Assembly (NCBI GenBank): GCA_003645435.1
Contig: QNFD01000075.1
Span: forward strand, 1 to 9,751
Direction: 5' to 3'
Length of the DNA stretch: 9,751 nt
Origin: Gammaproteobacteria bacterium
GTDB lineage: Bacteria > Pseudomonadota > Gammaproteobacteria > GCA-001735895
The translations under genes were made by a program, and so were the position numbers. Shown here in pieces: positions 1 to 8,901 of this stretch. Below the pieces are notes generated by a model. The model had not been told where the DNA came from, did no database searches, and worked only from the letters and a program-made list of their open reading frames with translations. Positions within the stretch are counted from its first letter, which is position 1. Each line of letters opens with the position of its first letter.

Positions 1-8
1 CCCGGAGT

Positions 9-25
9 AATCCACGTAGTGGATT
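9..25. repeat. Short perfect hairpin upstream of tRNA-Val
   Basis: Bases 9-15 (AATCCAC) and 19-25 (GTGGATT) are exact reverse complements around a 3-base loop. No T-run follows, so it does not read as a classical intrinsic terminator. The stretch 18-27 is also the reverse complement of the T-arm segment at about 99-108 of the tRNA-Val just downstream; this 10-base match could be chance. The window begins here, so what lies upstream is unknown. Confidence 0.35.
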
Positions 26-42
26 CGCAACGAAATTTCAAT

Positions 43-119
43 AGTCGCGTAGCTCAGTTGGTTAGAGCACCACCTTGACATGGTGGGGGTCGGTGGTTCG
101 AATCCACTCGCGACTACCA
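43..119 (+). tRNA. tRNA-Val (anticodon GAC)
   Basis: This is a full 77-base cloverleaf. The acceptor stem AGTCGCG (43-49) pairs with CGCGACT (109-115), followed by discriminator A116 and an encoded CCA (117-119). The anticodon stem CCACC/GGTGG (70-74 and 82-86) encloses loop TTGACAT with anticodon GAC at 77-79, which reads GUC and GUU valine codons. The T-arm contains GGTTCGAATCC. It lies about 200 bases upstream of thrS on the same strand. I see no strong terminator between them, so read-through into the thrS leader is possible. Confidence 0.97.
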
Positions 120-145
120 GCTTTTATCATTCCAGCCCCTGATAT

Positions 146-177
146 TGTTATACTTGCAGCAATCATGCTGATACAAT
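146..177 (+). promoter_or_regulatory. Candidate thrS promoter, extended -10 type
   Basis: Two overlapping candidates lie between tRNA-Val and thrS. TGTTATACT (146-154) and TGATACAAT (169-177) both match an extended -10 pattern (TGnTAtaaT-like). Neither has a convincing -35 box at 16-18 bases. Either start would give a leader of roughly 130-160 bases, long enough to contain both leader stem-loops. This is inferred from consensus matching only. Confidence 0.35.
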
Positions 178-237
178 CTCGTCCGCTCTAATTTAAGCAC
201 GATGATCGTGCGACAGGATATCTGGAGTTTTTCACCC

Positions 238-300
238 GCGGCTGCCAATATTGTGGCCGTCAAAACACTAATGAAACATGTGGCCTCTGGTATGGGTCAC
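238..300 (+). promoter_or_regulatory. Probable thrS translational operator (tRNA-Thr anticodon mimic)
   Basis: Two stem-loops are visible as RNA. The first pairs 238-245 with 253-260 (three G-U pairs) around a 7-base loop, CAATATT. The second pairs GTGGCCT (280-286) with GGGTCAC (294-300) around the 7-base loop CTGGTAT (287-293). That loop reproduces a tRNA-Thr(GGU) anticodon loop, with U33, GGU and A37 at the right places. An unpaired A-rich linker (261-279) joins them. In E. coli the thrS leader has the same plan: two hairpins, a single-stranded linker, and an anticodon-like loop about 30 bases before the AUG, which ThrRS binds to block ribosome loading. Here the GGU sits at -29 to -27. Function is inferred by analogy. 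Confidence 0.7.
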
Positions 301-317
301 CACTGACAGGAATCATT

Positions 318-2216
318 ATGCCTCAAGTAACATTACCCGACGGTAGCAACCGTCAGTTCGATCATCCCGTTTCAGTTTTCGATGTCGCCAGCGATATCGG
401 TGCCGGCCTCGCAAAAGCCGCTATCGGCGGGAAAGTCGATGGTGAAATGGTCGATACCTCTTATTTGATCGACAAAGACGTCGAGTTAAGCATTATTACG
501 CCAACCTCGCCTGAAGGACTGGAAATCATCCGTCATTCTAGCGCCCACCTGTTAGCGCAGGCGGTCAAACAATTGTTTCCCGGAGCCCAGGTAACCATTG
601 GTCCTGTCATCGAAAACGGTTTTTTCTACGACTTTGCCTTCGAGCGGGCATTTACGCCGGAAGATATCGAGGCGATCGAAAAGCGTATGAATGAGTTGGT
701 GCAGCAGGATATAGCCGTTGTGCGTAGCGAAAAGTCACGCGATGAAGCGGTCCGGTTCTTCAAGGATATGGGTGAAGATTACAAGGCGGAAATCATTAGC
801 GATATCCCGGCCGAAGAAGCACTGTCACTCTATCAACAGGGTGACTTCATCGATCTATGCCGCGGTACCCATGTGCCCAGCACCGGGCATTTAAAAGCCT
901 TTAAACTGACCAAGCTGGCCGGTGCCTACTGGCGCGGTGATTCCAATAATGAGATGTTGCAACGTATCTATGGCACTGCCTGGGCAAACAAGAAAGAGCT
1001 CAAGCAATACCTGCACCGCATAGAAGAGGCGGAAAAGCGTGATCATCGCAAGCTGGGTAGAGCGCTGGATTTGTTTCATACCCAGGAAGAAGCTCCCGGT
1101 ATGGCATTCTGGCACCCGCGCGGCTGGCAACTTAACTTGAATGTTCGAAATTACATGCGCGAACAGCTCAATGAGGCCGGGTACCAGGAAATCAATACAC
1201 CACAGATTGTCGATCGAAGCCTTTGGGAAAAGTCGGGCCATTGGGACAAGTTCAAGGACATGATGTTTACTACCGGTTCGGAAAACAGGGACTACGCGGT
1301 GAAGCCGATGAATTGCCCCTGCCATGTCCAGGTTTATAACCAGGGATTAAAGAGTTATCGGGATCTGCCGTTGCGCCTGGCGGAGTTTGGGTCCTGTCAC
1401 AGGAACGAACCATCGGGCACCCTGCATGGATTGATGCGAGTGCGGAATTTTGTACAGGATGATGCGCATATCTTTTGTACCGAGGATCAAATCCAGGCGG
1501 AGGTATCCGCGTTCATCGACCTCGTGTTCAAGATTTATAAACATTTTGGGTTCGAGGACGTCATTGTTGCGCTATCTACCCGCCCCGAGCAGCGCGTCGG
1601 TGAAGACGCCCTGTGGGACAAGGCCGAAGAAGCGTTAAAGTATTCCCTGGATACGAAGGAACTGGACTGGATTTTGCAGCCGGGAGAGGGTGCGTTTTAC
1701 GGGCCGAAAATCGATTTTTCACTGAAAGACTGCCTCGGCCGTGTATGGCAATGCGGCACCATGCAGGTCGATTTCTCGATGCCCGGCCGGCTTGGCGCAC
1801 AGTATATTGCGGAGGATGGATCGAAGCAGGTTCCGGTGATGTTGCATCGCGCAGTCCTGGGTTCGATCGAGCGTTTTATAGGAATATTGATCGAACAATA
1901 CGAAGGTAAATTTCCAGTCTGGCTGGCCCCGGTTCAGGCGGTAATTTTGAATATTACCGACAAACAGGCCGACTATGTGCAAAAAATTGAAAAAATGCTT
2001 AAAAATCAGCAAATCAGGGTCATTTCTGACTTGAGAAACGAAAAGATCGGCTTTAAAATTCGCGAGCACACTTTAAAGCGTATTCCTTACATGATCGTGG
2101 TCGGTGATCGCGAAGTCGAGGAAGGTACAATTGCAGTGCGCGACCAGGGAGGTAAAGACCTGGGTGTTATGCAGATCGATGAATTTATCAATCTTGTAAA
2201 TGAACAATCCGGTTAA
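318..2216 (+). CDS. thrS: Threonine--tRNA ligase
   Basis: Class II synthetase that attaches threonine to tRNA-Thr in the cytoplasm and edits Ser-tRNA-Thr. At 632 residues it is complete (E. coli 642). In order: TGS domain (about 1-62); editing domain with HxxxH (H73, H77) and C181/H185; catalytic core; C-terminal anticodon-binding domain (from about 535). The zinc ligands expected from E. coli are present as C333, H384 and H510. Motif 2 is seen in [12 protein letters not shown] (R362) and motif 3 in [11 protein letters not shown]. The core reads NCPCHV where E. coli has NCPGHV; other bacteria have the Cys form, so this is a variant and not a defect. ATG 318 is chosen for the AGGA site at 308-311 and the N-terminal match to the family. 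The leader upstream carries a probable ThrRS operator, and infC follows after 45 bases. Confidence 0.98.
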   Translation: MPQVTLPDGSNRQFDHPVSVFDVASDIGAGLAKAAIGGKVDGEMVDTSYLIDKDVELSIITPTSPEGLEIIRHSSAHLLAQAVKQLFPGAQVTIGPVIENGFFYDFAFERAFTPEDIEAIEKRMNELVQQDIAVVRSEKSRDEAVRFFKDMGEDYKAEIISDIPAEEALSLYQQGDFIDLCRGTHVPSTGHLKAFKLTKLAGAYWRGDSNNEMLQRIYGTAWANKKELKQYLHRIEEAEKRDHRKLGRALDLFHTQEEAPGMAFWHPRGWQLNLNVRNYMREQLNEAGYQEINTPQIVDRSLWEKSGHWDKFKDMMFTTGSENRDYAVKPMNCPCHVQVYNQGLKSYRDLPLRLAEFGSCHRNEPSGTLHGLMRVRNFVQDDAHIFCTEDQIQAEVSAFIDLVFKIYKHFGFEDVIVALSTRPEQRVGEDALWDKAEEALKYSLDTKELDWILQPGEGAFYGPKIDFSLKDCLGRVWQCGTMQVDFSMPGRLGAQYIAEDGSKQVPVMLHRAVLGSIERFIGILIEQYEGKFPVWLAPVQAVILNITDKQADYVQKIEKMLKNQQIRVISDLRNEKIGFKIREHTLKRIPYMIVVGDREVEEGTIAVRDQGGKDLGVMQIDEFINLVNEQSG

Positions 2217-2234
2217 CAGGCCGGATTAATTTTT
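2206..2234 (+). terminator. Terminator-like hairpin spanning the thrS stop codon
   Basis: AATCCGG (2206-2212) and CCGGATT (2221-2227) form a perfect 7-bp stem with an 8-base loop, and the thrS TAA sits in that loop. Two bases later comes a run of five T (2230-2234). This is the layout of a weak intrinsic terminator or attenuator, placed where ribosomes finishing thrS would keep the hairpin open. The stem is short, so termination is probably partial. It could let infC-rpmI-rplT be expressed differently from thrS. Confidence 0.5.
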
Positions 2235-2261
2235 GCTTAACGATAATCGGGAGACTATCCA

Positions 2262-2786
2262 ATCGCAGATAACAAACAGAGCCGTCTGAACGATGATATT
2301 ACGGCACCTGAAGTCAGGCTCGTCGCCGAAGATGGTGAGCAGAAAGGCATCATGACCCTTGAGGAAGCGAAGCAACTCGCCGAAGCAGCTAAACTGGACC
2401 TGGTCGAACTGGTACCCGATGCGGAACCACCTGTTTGCCGGTTGATGGATTATGGTAAGTTCAGGTTTCAGCAAAAGAAAAAGTTGCACGACCAGCGCAA
2501 AAAACAGCGCCAGGTTCAAATTAAGGAAATCAAGTTTCGACCGGGTACCGAAGAAGGGGATTATCGGGTCAAGGTCAGAAAGTTGACCGAGTTCATCGAA
2601 ATAGGTGACCGTTGCAAGGTAACAGTACGGTTCAGGGGGCGGGAAATGGCCCACATGGAACTGGGAACGATGCTGTTGAAGAGAGTAGAAGAAGACATGA
2701 AAGAAGTTGCGACCGTGGATCAGTATCCACAGTCGGAAGGGCGCCAGATGACGATGTTGCTGGTACCCAAAAAACGCCGGGGTTAA
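2262..2786 (+). CDS. infC: Translation initiation factor IF-3, inferred AUC start
   Basis: Binds the 30S subunit, prevents premature 50S joining and rejects non-canonical start codons. The first in-frame ATG is at 2352, but starting there would remove the conserved N-terminal part (LNDDITAPEVRL and onward). The frame is open upstream to TAA at 2244-2246 with no ATG, GTG or TTG. ATC at 2262 lies 8 bases after GGGAG (2249-2253) and gives 174 residues (E. coli 180). IF-3 genes use AUU in E. coli and related rare codons elsewhere, letting IF-3 repress its own synthesis. Family blocks are EPPVCRLMDYGKF (55-67), IKEIKFRPGTEEGDY (about 88-102) and RFRGREMAH (about 123-131). The protein identity is certain; the exact start is inferred. 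Confidence 0.93.
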   Translation: MADNKQSRLNDDITAPEVRLVAEDGEQKGIMTLEEAKQLAEAAKLDLVELVPDAEPPVCRLMDYGKFRFQQKKKLHDQRKKQRQVQIKEIKFRPGTEEGDYRVKVRKLTEFIEIGDRCKVTVRFRGREMAHMELGTMLLKRVEEDMKEVATVDQYPQSEGRQMTMLLVPKKRRG

Positions 2787-2805
2787 ATCTGGCAATCATC
2801 CCGAA

Positions 2806-2860
2806 GACGCGTCTCCGGCGTCCAGGGCTATTGAACTATATATATTAAACTGGAGTTTAA
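2806..2860 (+). promoter_or_regulatory. Possible rpmI-rplT translational operator
   Basis: The 75-base infC-rpmI gap holds two small hairpins. One has stem GACGC/GCGTC (2806-2810 and 2818-2822). The other has stem TTAAAC/GTTTAA (2845-2850 and 2855-2860) and exposes the rpmI Shine-Dalgarno GGAG (2852-2855) in and beside its TGGA loop. Upstream UCCAG (2821-2825) is complementary to CUGGA (2850-2854) and could cover that site in a pseudoknot. In E. coli, L20 represses rpmI-rplT through a pseudoknot in this region. Function here is by analogy, and short pairings like these can arise by chance. Confidence 0.4.
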
Positions 2861-2861
2861 A

Positions 2862-3059
2862 ATGCCAAAAATGAAGAGCAATAGTGGCGCTGCCAAGCGC
2901 TTCAAACGAAATGCGTCGGGCGGGTTCAAACGCGGTCAGTCGCATTTACGTCACATCCTTACCAAGAAAAGTAGCAAGCGCAAGCGTCAGCTTGGCGAAA
3001 TGCTTGAAATTCATGCAAACGACGCGCGTATGGTTCGTCGTATGTTACCGTATTCGTAG
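2862..3059 (+). CDS. rpmI: 50S ribosomal protein L35 (bL35)
   Basis: Small, very basic protein of the large ribosomal subunit. The 65 residues match the usual length. The family signature [15 protein letters not shown] opens the protein, and [14 protein letters not shown] (about 31-44) is the conserved central segment. The start is fixed by the GGAG site at 2852-2855 and by the conserved first residues. It is followed 11 bases later by rplT, the usual pairing, in which the two genes are translated together. A hairpin around the ribosome binding site may put both under L20 control. Confidence 0.97.
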   Translation: MPKMKSNSGAAKRFKRNASGGFKRGQSHLRHILTKKSSKRKRQLGEMLEIHANDARMVRRMLPYS

Positions 3060-3070
3060 GGAGTAGAGAC

Positions 3071-3439
3071 ATGCCAAGAGTAAAGAGAGGCGTCGTTGCA
3101 CACGCACGCCACAAGAAAGTTCTCGATAAAGCGAAAGGTTATCGAGGCGCCCGCAGCAAGGTATTACGCGTTGCAAAACAGGCCGTTACCAAAGCCGGTC
3201 AATACGCCTATCGTGACCGTCGTCAACGCAAACGTCAGTTCCGTGCCCTGTGGATTGCCCGCATCAATGCAGGCGCCAGGGAAAATGGAATGTCGTATAG
3301 TGTTTTCATGAATGGATTGAAGAAAGCCGCGATCGAAATTGATCGAAAAGTGCTGTCGGATATTGCCATATTCGATAAGCCCGCGTTTACCGCCCTGGTC
3401 GAAAAGTCCCGGGCTGGTCTTGAAACTGCTGCCTCGTAA
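3071..3439 (+). CDS. rplT: 50S ribosomal protein L20 (bL20)
   Basis: Binds 23S rRNA early in 50S assembly and in E. coli also represses its own operon. The 122 residues are slightly longer than the usual 117-119; the extra length is at the C-terminus. The basic N-terminal extension ([18 protein letters not shown]) and the segment [20 protein letters not shown] (about 48-67) are typical. GGAG lies just before ATG 3071, directly after the rpmI stop, so translational coupling is likely. A strong hairpin follows before pheS. Confidence 0.97.
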   Translation: MPRVKRGVVAHARHKKVLDKAKGYRGARSKVLRVAKQAVTKAGQYAYRDRRQRKRQFRALWIARINAGARENGMSYSVFMNGLKKAAIEIDRKVLSDIAIFDKPAFTALVEKSRAGLETAAS

Positions 3440-3444
3440 AACAA

Positions 3445-3490
3445 CCCTGGTCTCGACAGGGACGCTGCTCTGAAGCGCCCCTGTCGAGAG
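3445..3490 (+). promoter_or_regulatory. rplT-pheS intergenic hairpin with an alternative pairing
   Basis: TCTCGACAGGG (3451-3461) pairs perfectly with CCCTGTCGAGA (3479-3489). After one A-C mismatch, CGCT/AGCG (3463-3466 and 3474-3477) continues the stem to a 7-base loop. A second CCCTG at 3445-3449 can instead pair with CAGGG 3457-3461, so two exclusive folds exist. Only a weak T-run follows (TCTT then AAATT). The only purine-rich stretch near the pheS GTG, GAGAG (3486-3490), overlaps the 3' arm. It may act as an attenuator, a processing site or a translational switch. E. coli has a pheM leader-peptide attenuator here; no Phe-rich leader peptide fits in this gap. Confidence 0.6.
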
Positions 3491-3496
3491 TCTTAA

Positions 3497-4525
<1,029 letters not shown>

Positions 4526-4545
4526 CACAGGGAGATCGGATTCTA

Positions 4546-6918
4546 ATGAAACTGAGTGAAAACTGGTTGAGAGAATGGGCGAATCCAGCCATCGATACCG
4601 ATGCACTGATTTCCCAGCTCACCATGGCTGGCCTTGAGGTCGAGGCAGTCGAGCCCGCTGGGGCCGATATTGACAAGGTCATCGTCGGTGAGGTTATCGC
4701 GGTCGAACAACATCCCGATGCGGACAAGCTAAGTTTATGCCAGGTGAGTGATGGCAATGCGTCAGTACCGGTGATCTGTGGCGCCGGCAATGTCCGTGCA
4801 GGATTAAAAGTTGCATTTGCCCCGGTAGGAGCGACTTTACCCGGACTGAAAATCAAAAAAGCAAAGCTGCGCGGCATTGAGTCACACGGCATGCTGTGTT
4901 CAGCCACCGAGCTGAAGTTAGCAGAATCTTCCGATGGCATTCTTGAGCTTTCCGAAAACGCCCCGGTCGGCATCGACATCGTCGAGTACCTGGCCCTCAA
5001 AGATAATATTATTGAAATTGATTTGACCCCCAATCGCGGTGATTGCCTGAGCCTTGCCGGTGTCGCGCGCGAAGTCGCTGCCTTAAACGGAATCGAGATG
5101 CAGGGAGTGGCTAACTCTGAAATCGCACAATCGATCGATGATGAATTTAGCGTCGAACTATTGCATCCGCAAGCCTGCCCGCGCTACGCGGGACGTATTA
5201 TCAAGGGAATCGATGCCAGTGCGCAGACGCCTGTGTGGATGCAGGAAAAACTTCGTAGAAGCGGCCTGCGGCCGATTAGCCCGGTAGTCGATGTGACCAA
5301 TTACGTGATGATGGAGATCGGTCAGCCGATGCATGGCTTCGATTTCGACAAGCTCGAAGGCAGTATTCGGGTGCGTCTCGCCACTGCCGGAGAAAAGTTG
5401 ACCCTGCTCGACCAGACCGAGTTTGAATGTCGGGCTGATTCCCTCGTGATTGCCGATCATAACAAGGCGCTGGCACTGGCTGGAATCATGGGCGGCCTCG
5501 ATTCTTCGGTACAGGCGCATACTAAAAACGTGTTTCTTGAGGCGGCCTACTTTCCACCTGTCAGCATGGCGGGTAAAGCTCGAAGCTATGGCATGCATAC
5601 AGACTCGTCGCATCGTTTTGAGCGTGGCGTCGATCCCGGGCTTCAGGTGATAGCAATGCACCGCGCCACTGAATTGTTGCTCGATATTGTCGGCGGTAAG
5701 GCTGGCCCCGTGAACAATGTGGTTAATATCGATTTTATGCCAGTCGCACCCCGCGTAAAACTGCGGCATTCCCGTATCATTCGCTTGCTTGGTATTCAAG
5801 TATCGGCGGATGAAGTGCTAAGAATGCTTCACGGTCTGAATATGCAGGTCGAACCAGAGGACGGAGGCTGGATGGTTGTGCCGCCGAGTTATCGTTTCGA
5901 TATTAACATCGAGGCGGATCTGATTGAAGAAATCGGTCGTATGGTTGGATATAACAATATACCGGGTACCCGCGAGCTGGCTCACGTCAGTATGGAAAGT
6001 TATTCCGAGACCCAGCGCACGGTGAACGAGATCCGTAATGTACTGATCACACAGGGATTTTATGAAGCCGTAACCTATTCATTCGTATCGCCCGAATTAC
6101 AATCGGTACTGGACCCAGGCCAGCAAACACTACCCTTGTCCAATCCGATATCGAGCGATATGTCGGTCATGCGAACCCGGTTATTACCCGGGCTGGTGCA
6201 GGCCCTGCAGCATAATTTAAAACGCCAGCAATCACGCGTTCGTTTATTTGAATCCGGCCTGTGCTTTATTCCGGATGGCAAAAAATTACAACAGCGCTCC
6301 CATATTGCCGCGGTAATCACAGGCTCCCGCGATGTCGAGAGCTGGCTATCTCCGAGCGAACCGGTGGATTTTTTCGACATCAAGGGCAGTCTTGAATCGA
6401 TACTGCAATTATCCAACCCGGATGATTATCGCTTTGTTAAAACCAGCAACCCCGTATTACATCCGGGGCAGGGCGCCGATGTTTTTTACCAGGACAACAG
6501 GGTTGGATTCGTAGGTGCCTTACATCCTGCGGTTATTTCAAGGCTACATCTATCACAGCCGGTATTTGTATTCGAACTCGAACTTGCTTCGATATTGCAG
6601 GCAAAATTGCCGAGCTTCGGGGAACTGTCAAAATATCCCTCGATCAGGCGTGATATTGCGGTAATGGTTGATTCCACTATTGTGGTGCAAAATCTGGTGG
6701 ATTGCATTTATTCGATAAAAAGTGAGATTTTACAGGAAGTAATTGTATTTGACGTCTATACTGGTATGGAGGTAACAAATGATCGAAAAAGTGTCGCTTT
6801 GGGCTTGATTTTACAGGACTTTTCACGCACTCTAGTTGAAGGGGACGTTGAAATTCTAGTTGAGAAAGTCCTCGCAAAGCTAAAAAAACAATATAACGCT
6901 ATCTTGAGGGAAACCTGA
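4546..6918 (+). CDS. pheT: Phenylalanine--tRNA ligase beta subunit
   Basis: Non-catalytic but essential PheRS subunit that binds tRNA-Phe and hydrolyses mischarged Tyr-tRNA-Phe. At 790 residues it is full length (E. coli 795). In order: the B1 region and the OB-type tRNA-binding domain (about 40-150, with [19 protein letters not shown]); the B3/B4 editing module (about 210-390, with [20 protein letters not shown] and the ALAGIMGG segment); B5 (about 400-475, with [19 protein letters not shown]); the catalytic-like B6/B7 core (about 480-690); and the C-terminal ferredoxin-like anticodon-binding domain (about 695-790, starting [13 protein letters not shown]). A GGGAG site precedes ATG 4546. Its TGA shares an A with the ihfA start (TGATG), which implies coupled translation. 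Confidence 0.98.
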   Translation: MKLSENWLREWANPAIDTDALISQLTMAGLEVEAVEPAGADIDKVIVGEVIAVEQHPDADKLSLCQVSDGNASVPVICGAGNVRAGLKVAFAPVGATLPGLKIKKAKLRGIESHGMLCSATELKLAESSDGILELSENAPVGIDIVEYLALKDNIIEIDLTPNRGDCLSLAGVAREVAALNGIEMQGVANSEIAQSIDDEFSVELLHPQACPRYAGRIIKGIDASAQTPVWMQEKLRRSGLRPISPVVDVTNYVMMEIGQPMHGFDFDKLEGSIRVRLATAGEKLTLLDQTEFECRADSLVIADHNKALALAGIMGGLDSSVQAHTKNVFLEAAYFPPVSMAGKARSYGMHTDSSHRFERGVDPGLQVIAMHRATELLLDIVGGKAGPVNNVVNIDFMPVAPRVKLRHSRIIRLLGIQVSADEVLRMLHGLNMQVEPEDGGWMVVPPSYRFDINIEADLIEEIGRMVGYNNIPGTRELAHVSMESYSETQRTVNEIRNVLITQGFYEAVTYSFVSPELQSVLDPGQQTLPLSNPISSDMSVMRTRLLPGLVQALQHNLKRQQSRVRLFESGLCFIPDGKKLQQRSHIAAVITGSRDVESWLSPSEPVDFFDIKGSLESILQLSNPDDYRFVKTSNPVLHPGQGADVFYQDNRVGFVGALHPAVISRLHLSQPVFVFELELASILQAKLPSFGELSKYPSIRRDIAVMVDSTIVVQNLVDCIYSIKSEILQEVIVFDVYTGMEVTNDRKSVALGLILQDFSRTLVEGDVEILVEKVLAKLKKQYNAILRET

Positions 6919-7220
6919 TGTCATTGACCAAGGCTGACATGGCCGAAATGCTATTTGAAGAACTTGGTCTCAATAAGAGAGAAGCGAAAGAAATAGTTGA
7001 GCAGTTTTTCGAAGAAGTAAAACTTGCGCTTGAATCGGGCCACCAGGTGAAATTATCGGGTTTTGGCAACTTCCTGGTCAGGTCGAAAGCTGAAAGGCCG
7101 GGTCGGAATCCTAAAACTGGTGAAGAAATACCGATTTCTGCACGTAAGGTAGTTACCTTTCGTCCAGGACAAAAACTTAAGTTGAGAGTAGAGGCATATG
7201 CTGGAAGCGAGCAACAATAA
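6918..7220 (+). CDS. ihfA: Integration host factor subunit alpha
   Basis: DNA-bending nucleoid protein that forms a heterodimer with IhfB. It has 100 residues (E. coli 99). Family features are the N-terminal helices ([21 protein letters not shown]), the [14 protein letters not shown] core (here [10 protein letters not shown], 43-52) and the beta-arm [12 protein letters not shown] with the intercalating proline at P65. [11 protein letters not shown] (78-88) favours IhfA over HU or IhfB. The start overlaps the pheT stop by one base, with GAGGG at 6906-6910 inside pheT. In enterobacteria ihfA also sits behind pheST. The C-terminal coding end overlaps the next gene by 23 bases. Confidence 0.96.
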   Translation: MSLTKADMAEMLFEELGLNKREAKEIVEQFFEEVKLALESGHQVKLSGFGNFLVRSKAERPGRNPKTGEEIPISARKVVTFRPGQKLKLRVEAYAGSEQQ

Positions 7221-7554
7221 CGAATTACCGGTAATACCAGGTAAACGTTACTTCACCATCGGTGAAGTTGCTGAGCTTTGTGATGTCAAACCCCATGTTC
7301 TACGCTACTGGGAACAGGAATTTCCCCAGCTTAAGCCTGTAAAACGACGTGGAAATAGACGTTATTACCAACGTCATGATGTATTGCTTATTCGCCAGAT
7401 CCGCAGCCTGCTGTACGACGAAGGATTTACGATCGGTGGCGCCCGCCAGCGACTCGAAGGCGTGGGCGCTAAAGACGATGCTAGCCAGAGCCAGCAAATA
7501 ATTAGACAAACGCTGGTAGAACTGGAAGAATTGCTCTCTTTACTCAAACGCTAG
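7198..7554 (+). CDS. MerR-family transcriptional regulator, short form
   Basis: DNA-binding regulator of unknown target. It has 118 residues: a MerR winged-helix domain (about 17-88) opens with [11 protein letters not shown] and contains [12 protein letters not shown] and the wing [14 protein letters not shown] short C-terminal helix (about 98-118) probably dimerises. There is no effector-binding domain and only one cysteine (C28), in the DNA-binding domain, so the cysteine metal-sensing scheme of classical MerR is absent. It starts inside the ihfA end with GAGG at 7190-7193. To my knowledge many gammaproteobacteria carry this regulator in the same place, between ihfA and a tRNA-Pro. No regulated gene can be named from the sequence. 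Confidence 0.93.
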   Translation: MLEASNNNELPVIPGKRYFTIGEVAELCDVKPHVLRYWEQEFPQLKPVKRRGNRRYYQRHDVLLIRQIRSLLYDEGFTIGGARQRLEGVGAKDDASQSQQIIRQTLVELEELLSLLKR

Positions 7555-7579
7555 TCTAGACACACCAAAAAATCACAAT

Positions 7580-7656
7580 CGGGGCGTAGCGCAGCCTGGT
7601 AGCGTACCTGCCTGGGGGGCAGGTGGTCGCAGGTTCAAATCCTGCCGTCCCGACCA
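7580..7656 (+). tRNA. tRNA-Pro (anticodon GGG)
   Basis: This is a full 77-base cloverleaf. The acceptor stem CGGGGCG (7580-7586) pairs with CGTCCCG (7646-7652) with one G-U pair, then discriminator A and an encoded CCA (7654-7656). The anticodon stem CCTGC/GCAGG (7607-7611 and 7619-7623) encloses loop CTGGGGG with anticodon GGG at 7614-7616, which reads CCC and CCU. It sits 25 bases after the MerR-type gene and probably belongs to the same transcript. The DNA after it has a different character from the operon before it. Confidence 0.97.
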
Positions 7657-7709
7657 TTTAACTTTAACAATATCAATAGCTTATTGCTTACTGTGGTTTT
7701 CTAATATAG

Positions 7710-7973
7710 AGAGTCTTTCTACTATTTTCATTTGTAATAATCGGTATAGTTCTGGCCTTCCTGCTAAGACACCGTGATCCTGAGCCGCCACGTAAGCAGT
7801 ATATCTGGGAGTGCGATAAGACCGAGGCCGACGACTTCGACCGAATTGGCCAGTGCGAAGAGGCAATGTTGGGCGTATCGATGGGATTCAGTCAGATTTC
7901 GGATGTCCCAAGGGGAGGACGGCATCGCCAATTTCTTTGTTTATCTGGTGGACTGGTAAAATTTGGGTGTTAA
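7710..7973 (+). pseudogene. Remnant or non-standard ORF of a small membrane-anchored protein
   Basis: The frame open from 7710 (after TAG at 7707-7709) to TAA at 7971-7973 has no ATG, GTG or TTG near its beginning. It nonetheless encodes a convincing hydrophobic helix (FLLFSFVIIGIVLAFLL) followed by a polar segment (RHRDPEPPRKQYIWECD, then KTEADDFDRIGQCEEAMLG). From about 7890 the +1 frame looks more natural: it reads EDGIANFFVYLVDW and stops at 7957-7959. I infer a single-pass inner-membrane protein broken by loss of its start and a frameshift near 7880-7900. The alternative is that the whole frame is chance. I do not recognise the family. Upstream, 7657-7709 is AT-rich with nothing clear. 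Confidence 0.4.
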
Positions 7974-8037
7974 TATTTTCTATACTCGCCAGGGCACTTG
8001 AAGCCAACCAGTGGCAGAGGGAGATTTGGAGATCGGT

Positions 8038-8901
8038 ATGAACGAAATTTCAATGATAGGTCTGGGCGCCATGGGTACGGCGCTTGCGATGGCTCAAATA
8101 GAAGCGGGGCGAAATGTTACGATCTGGAATCGCTCTAGCCAGAAAATGGCTCCCCTTGTTGCTCTTGGTGCAAAGGGCGCGGAAAATGTAGCAGCAGCAA
8201 TTAAGGCTAGCCCAGTCATCATCATTTGCATCGACAACTATGCAGCAACTAACGCAATAATGAATGTTAAAGATGTAGTCGAACACCTGCCAGGGCGATG
8301 TGTCATTCAACTTGGTACAGGGACACCAGAAGAAGCGCGTACTAGCGAAACCTGGTTCAATGCTCGTGAGGTAGACTATCTCGATGGCATTATCCAACCT
8401 TATCCAGATGGCATTGGAGAACCTGATGCCCAGCTGCTCTTTTCTGGCTCAAAGTCAGTTTTTCAAAAGTCATTGCCATTTCTCAAATGCCTGGGAGGTG
8501 ATCTTCGCTTTGTTGGCGAGAAAGTTGGCGCTGCTGCTGCGCTTGATTTGGCAGGGCTTTCCTGCAGTCTTGGTCAATATGTTGGCTTTGCTCACGGTGC
8601 ACGACTCTGCGAAGCAGAAGGGGTAAGCATTGAACACTTTGCCAATCTTTATCCGGAAGGAAATCGGCTCAGAGAATTGGCTGAAATAATTCACCATGAG
8701 GCCTTTACACTACGCAGTCTCCATGATGGTGCGAGCATTCGGATTTGGGAAGAATGCATACAACGACTACAGGCCCAGGCCCAAGATGTTAATATGAACA
8801 GAGACTTTCCCGACAACATCTCCAGACTCTTTAAGCGCGCCATCGCAGCTGGAATTGGTGAACAGGACTTAGCCGCCCTTGTAAAAGTCCTACGAGATTG
8901 A
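8038..8901 (+). CDS. NADP-dependent imine reductase / reductive aminase-like oxidoreductase
   Basis: Beta-hydroxyacid-dehydrogenase superfamily, closest to imine reductases (IRED), which reduce C=N bonds with NADPH; the natural substrate is unknown. It has 287 residues, the normal length. The Rossmann domain begins with GLGAMG (8-13). TIWNRSSQKMAPLVALGA (28-45) is the usual NADP-selecting loop. GTGTPEEAR (93-101), YLDGIIQPYPDGIGEPDAQLLFSG (114-137) and the inter-domain helix AAALDLAGLS (166-175) are IRED-like. D170 stands where many IREDs have the catalytic Asp, and the lysine of hydroxyisobutyrate dehydrogenases is absent. ATG 8038 is preferred for GGAG at 8028-8031 and the family start; GTG 8011 would add nine residues. 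Codon choice is more A/T-rich than the operon, and it stands alone behind tRNA-Pro. Confidence 0.85.
   Translation: MNEISMIGLGAMGTALAMAQIEAGRNVTIWNRSSQKMAPLVALGAKGAENVAAAIKASPVIIICIDNYAATNAIMNVKDVVEHLPGRCVIQLGTGTPEEARTSETWFNAREVDYLDGIIQPYPDGIGEPDAQLLFSGSKSVFQKSLPFLKCLGGDLRFVGEKVGAAAALDLAGLSCSLGQYVGFAHGARLCEAEGVSIEHFANLYPEGNRLRELAEIIHHEAFTLRSLHDGASIRIWEECIQRLQAQAQDVNMNRDFPDNISRLFKRAIAAGIGEQDLAALVKVLRD

Noticed and set aside
29..42. A 14-base exact repeat (AACGAAATTTCAAT) shared with 8041-8054 at the start of the IRED-like gene.
   Set aside because: One such match is roughly expected by chance in a window this size, and the second copy lies inside conserved coding sequence, so it is not good evidence for an attachment site.
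331..1630. Cysteine for glycine in the ThrRS zinc-site motif (NCPCHV) as an anomaly.
   Set aside because: The zinc ligand itself (C333) is intact, and the NCPCHV form occurs in ThrRS of other gammaproteobacteria, so it is a normal variant.
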